From contig CAAEOW010000036.1 of NCBI GenBank assembly GCA_900757705.1, forward strand, positions 1 to 15,682: a stretch of DNA of 15,682 nucleotides, read 5' to 3'. Made by a program: the position numbers and the translations under genes. Below, in pieces: positions 13,650 to 15,682 of the stretch. This stretch comes from an uncultured Collinsella sp. Its GTDB lineage: Bacteria > Actinomycetota > Coriobacteriia > Coriobacteriales > Coriobacteriaceae. Each line of letters starts with the position of its first letter. Position 1 is the first letter of the stretch. The notes below the pieces were generated by a model. It saw only the letters and a program-made list of their open reading frames with translations. It had not been told where the DNA came from and did not search any database.

Positions 13650-14198
13650 ATGAAATACCTCATCGCCTCCGACATCCACGGCTCGGCATACTGGACCGAG
13701 CGCCTGGTCACCGCCATCGATTCCGAGCAGCCCGACCGCATCGTGCTGCTGGGCGACCTGCTCTACCACGGTCCACGCAACGACCTGCCGCGCGATTACG
13801 CCCCCAAGCGCGTAATCCCGCTGCTCAACGCCCTGGCCGACCGCATCATCGCGGTGCGCGGCAACTGCGACGCCGAGGTCGACCAGATGGTCCTCGACTT
13901 CCCCGTCATGGCCGACTACGCCACGCTGTTTGACGAAACCGGCCGTGAGCTGTTCCTGACGCACGGCCACGTCTTTGGCGCCGGCATGCACAACAGCGTC
14001 GACCACGCGCCCGCGCTGCCCGAGGGCTCCGCGCTCGTCTACGGTCACACGCACGTCAAGGTCAACGAGGAGAGTGCCGCGCACCCGGGCCTGTGGCTCT
14101 TCAACCCCGGCAGCGTGAGCATTCCCAAGGACGGTACGCACAGCTACGGCATCTACGAGGGCGGCGCGTTCCGCCACGTGATCATGGAGGAGGAGTAG
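13650..14198 (+). CDS. yfcE: Metallophosphodiesterase, YfcE type
   Basis: This 182-residue calcineurin-like phosphoesterase closely resembles E. coli YfcE (184 residues) along its full length, including LLGDLLYHGPRNDLP (33-47), YAPKRVI, IAVRGNCDAEVDQM (67-80), LTHGHVFG and the FNPGSVSIPK stretch. The two-metal site is visible: Asp8/His10 in SDIHG, Asp36, Asn72 in RGNCD, His105/His107 in THGH and His133/His135 in GHTH. YfcE hydrolyses model phosphodiesters; its natural substrate is unknown. GAAAGGA (13638-13644) precedes ATG 13650; an upstream in-frame ATG at 13587 lacks such a site and adds unmatched residues. mazG starts two bases after its stop, with its ribosome binding site in the last codons of this gene. 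Confidence 0.95.
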   Translation: MKYLIASDIHGSAYWTERLVTAIDSEQPDRIVLLGDLLYHGPRNDLPRDYAPKRVIPLLNALADRIIAVRGNCDAEVDQMVLDFPVMADYATLFDETGRELFLTHGHVFGAGMHNSVDHAPALPEGSALVYGHTHVKVNEESAAHPGLWLFNPGSVSIPKDGTHSYGIYEGGAFRHVIMEEE

Positions 14199-14200
14199 CC

Positions 14201-15061
14201 ATGGCGCAGCACATGGCTCAGCAAAATGCCGAGGGCTCGCGCGATCTGTCCACGCTAGTCGACGCGTCGACCGAGCTGCGGCATCTGGTGCAGACCATCT
14301 GGCGCCTGCGTCAGCCCGACGGCTGCCCGTGGGACCGCGAGCAGACGCACCGCAGCATCGGCAAGAACATGATCGAGGAAGCCTACGAGGCGCTCGATTG
14401 CATCGAGGCGGACGACGTGGCGCATCTGCGCGAGGAGCTGGGCGACGTGCTCATGCAGGTGGTGCTGCATGCGCAGATTGCGGCGGACGCCGGTGAGTTT
14501 ACGCTGGCCGATGTGGCACGCGATATCGACGCCAAGCTCATCCGTCGTCACCCGCACGTGTTTGGCGATGCAGATGCCGATAACTCCGACGATGTGCTCA
14601 AGATCTGGGACGAGGTCAAGCTTGCCGAGAAGGCTGCCAAGGACAAGACCGTGGCGGCAGGCGAGGCTGCGCCCGAGGGCTTGCTCGACGGCGTGCCCAC
14701 GCATCTGCCGGCGCTGATGCAGGCGCAGAAGGTGTCGCGTAAGGCAGCGGCCGTGGGCTTTGAGTGGGAGACGGTCCAGGACGTGTGGGACGAGGTCGCC
14801 GAGGAGCGTGCCGAGTTTGAGGCCGAGGCTCCCGGAACGCCCGAGCGCGAGATGGAGTTTGGCGACCTGCTCTTTGCCCTGGTTAACGTTGCGCGCAAGG
14901 AGGGAATCGACGCCGAGAGTGCTCTGCGCGCCAGCACGACAAAGTTCCGCCGTCGCTGGGCCGCGATGGAGCAGATGGCGGCCAACGCCCATGTGGATCT
15001 GGCTGAGCTTTCAACCCACGGCCTTAACGACCTCTGGGATGCCGCCAAGGCGGAGGAGTAA
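14201..15061 (+). CDS. mazG: Nucleoside triphosphate pyrophosphohydrolase MazG
   Basis: This 286-residue house-cleaning enzyme hydrolyses (d)NTPs to monophosphates and pyrophosphate. It has the usual two tandem MazG domains. The first contains LRQPDGCPWDREQTH (36-50), EExxE at 59-63 and EELGDVLMQVVLHAQIA (78-93). The second starts near 170, with VGFEWETVQDVWDEVAEERAEF and EFGDLLFALVNVARKEG (219-235). It is typical in length, with an Ala/Gly/Lys-rich loop at about 143-162. GGAGGAGGAG in the yfcE end precedes ATG 14201, so the pair is coupled. By family it may also moderate stringent-response nucleotides. It is followed by a strong terminator. Confidence 0.96.
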   Translation: MAQHMAQQNAEGSRDLSTLVDASTELRHLVQTIWRLRQPDGCPWDREQTHRSIGKNMIEEAYEALDCIEADDVAHLREELGDVLMQVVLHAQIAADAGEFTLADVARDIDAKLIRRHPHVFGDADADNSDDVLKIWDEVKLAEKAAKDKTVAAGEAAPEGLLDGVPTHLPALMQAQKVSRKAAAVGFEWETVQDVWDEVAEERAEFEAEAPGTPEREMEFGDLLFALVNVARKEGIDAESALRASTTKFRRRWAAMEQMAANAHVDLAELSTHGLNDLWDAAKAEE

Positions 15062-15065
15062 GACT

Positions 15066-15111
15066 GCGGGAACGACGGGCTGACACGCCTCATCGTTCCC
15101 GCTATTTTTTT
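15066..15111 (+). terminator. Intrinsic terminator after mazG
   Basis: Arms GCGGGAACGA (15066-15075) and TCGTTCCCGC (15093-15102) pair perfectly over 10 bases, followed by TA and seven T (15105-15111). The loop is 17 bases. It lies just after the mazG stop and well before the enolase leader, so unlike the hairpins within the operons it is a plausible full stop. Confidence 0.85.
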
Positions 15112-15130
15112 CGAAAATCAAGTGTATCCC

Positions 15131-15180
15131 TTGGCTAACTTAGGGCATAATGCAAAAAGTGCGACATGGCTAACTTACGG
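15131..15180 (+). promoter_or_regulatory. Enolase leader: -10-like box flanked by an 11-base direct repeat
   Basis: TGGCTAACTTA occurs at 15132-15142 and again at 15167-15177, 35 bases apart. Between them lies CATAAT (15146-15151), a fair -10 box; the -35 position is weak. The repeats would flank the RNA start, an arrangement typical of repressor sites. The shared GGCTAAC core is reminiscent of DtxR/IdeR-type metal-regulator boxes, but that is only a resemblance. The whole gap 15112-15250 has no gene. Confidence 0.42.
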
Positions 15181-15250
15181 AGGCACACCGATGGTGCACA
15201 GTCGGCCAGTCGCTTGCATCCACTACGTTTCCAAGTGAGAGGGAGACAAC

Positions 15251-15682
15251 ATGAGCGATATTTTGGACGTTTACGGTCGCGAGGTGCTCGACAGCCGCGG
15301 CAATCCCACTGTCGAGGTCGAGGTCGTGCTCGAGGACGGCAGCTTCGGCCGCGCGATGGTGCCTTCGGGCGCTTCGACCGGCGCCTTTGAGGCATGCGAG
15401 CTGCGCGACGGCGACAAGGGTCGCTACCTGGGCAAGGGCGTCTCGCAGGCCGTCGAGCACGTCAACAACGAGTGCGCTAACGCCGTCGTGGGCCTCGATG
15501 CCTTCGACCAGCGCGCCGTCGATGCCGCGCTGATCGCCGCGGACGGTACCCCCAACAAGACCAAGCTCGGCGCCAACGCCATTCTGGGCGTGTCGCTGGC
15601 CGTCGCCCGCGCCGCTGCCGAGTCGGCGGGCCTGTCGCTGTATCAGTACCTGGGCGGCGTCAACGCTCATCTGCTGCCCACG
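15251..15682 (+). CDS. eno: Enolase, N-terminal part, cut by the right edge
   Basis: The first 144 residues of phosphopyruvate hydratase are present and the frame stays open to the end of the window. This glycolytic enzyme converts 2-phosphoglycerate to phosphoenolpyruvate using two magnesium ions. The start VYGREVLDSRGNPTVEVEV (7-25), the mobile active-site loop VPSGASTGAFEACELRD (37-53), and LGANAILGVSLAVARAAA further on are diagnostic. ATG 15251 is preceded by a GAGAGGGAGA ribosome binding site. The catalytic lysine and most metal ligands lie beyond the edge. In this organism its product also feeds the PTS upstream, since phosphoenolpyruvate drives EI, HPr and IIA. Confidence 0.97.
   Translation, partial: MSDILDVYGREVLDSRGNPTVEVEVVLEDGSFGRAMVPSGASTGAFEACELRDGDKGRYLGKGVSQAVEHVNNECANAVVGLDAFDQRAVDAALIAADGTPNKTKLGANAILGVSLAVARAAAESAGLSLYQYLGGVNAHLLPT

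Noticed and set aside
14201..15061. MazG as part of a toxin-antitoxin or defence module
   Set aside because: MazG is a housekeeping NTP pyrophosphohydrolase unrelated to the MazE/MazF pair, and no toxin gene or mobile-element context is present.

Overview
This GC-rich window (codons mostly ending in G or C) looks like chromosome from a gut actinomycete of the class Coriobacteriia, most like Collinsella. That placement rests on base composition, actinobacterial-type -10 elements, and the pairing of a mannose-family sugar PTS with a compact histidine operon. It is recognition by eye, not a database match. I see no phage genes, insertion-sequence transposase, CRISPR array, tRNA or rRNA.

Layout. 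(1) Positions 2-3670 (+) hold the end of a sugar-uptake operon: the C-terminus of a SIS-domain protein resembling the FrlB/GfrF Amadori deglycases, four separate PTS subunits (IIA, IIB, IIC, IID), and a TIM-barrel epimerase resembling FrlC. Together they suggest uptake and breakdown of a fructoselysine- or glucoselysine-type sugar-amine, though the substrate is inferred. (2) Positions 3761-11803 (+) hold a histidine biosynthesis operon in the order hisZG (one fused gene), D, C, B, H, A, F, I, E. (3) Positions 11831-12742 (-) hold a convergent PHP-type histidinol phosphatase, which supplies the one activity missing from the operon, so all steps from PRPP and ATP to histidine lie within 9 kb. 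(4) Positions 12743-13092 have no gene but contain a long near-perfect inverted repeat and two likely promoters. (5) Positions 13093-15061 (+) hold a stand-alone LarC C-terminal (LarC2) protein, a YfcE-type phosphodiesterase and MazG, closed by a strong terminator. (6) From 15251 (+) enolase begins and runs off the right edge, behind a leader with an 11-base direct repeat.

The most notable features are these. HisZ and HisG are fused, and the HisG half carries unusual cysteines. Terminator-like hairpins sit inside both operons, so close to the next start codon that no new promoter fits between. LarC2 is encoded with no LarC1 in view. Two palindromic elements, at 11799-11831 and 12881-12945, may be dispersed repeats. 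I did not find a convincing wholly new multi-gene system; most genes are housekeeping and recognisable.
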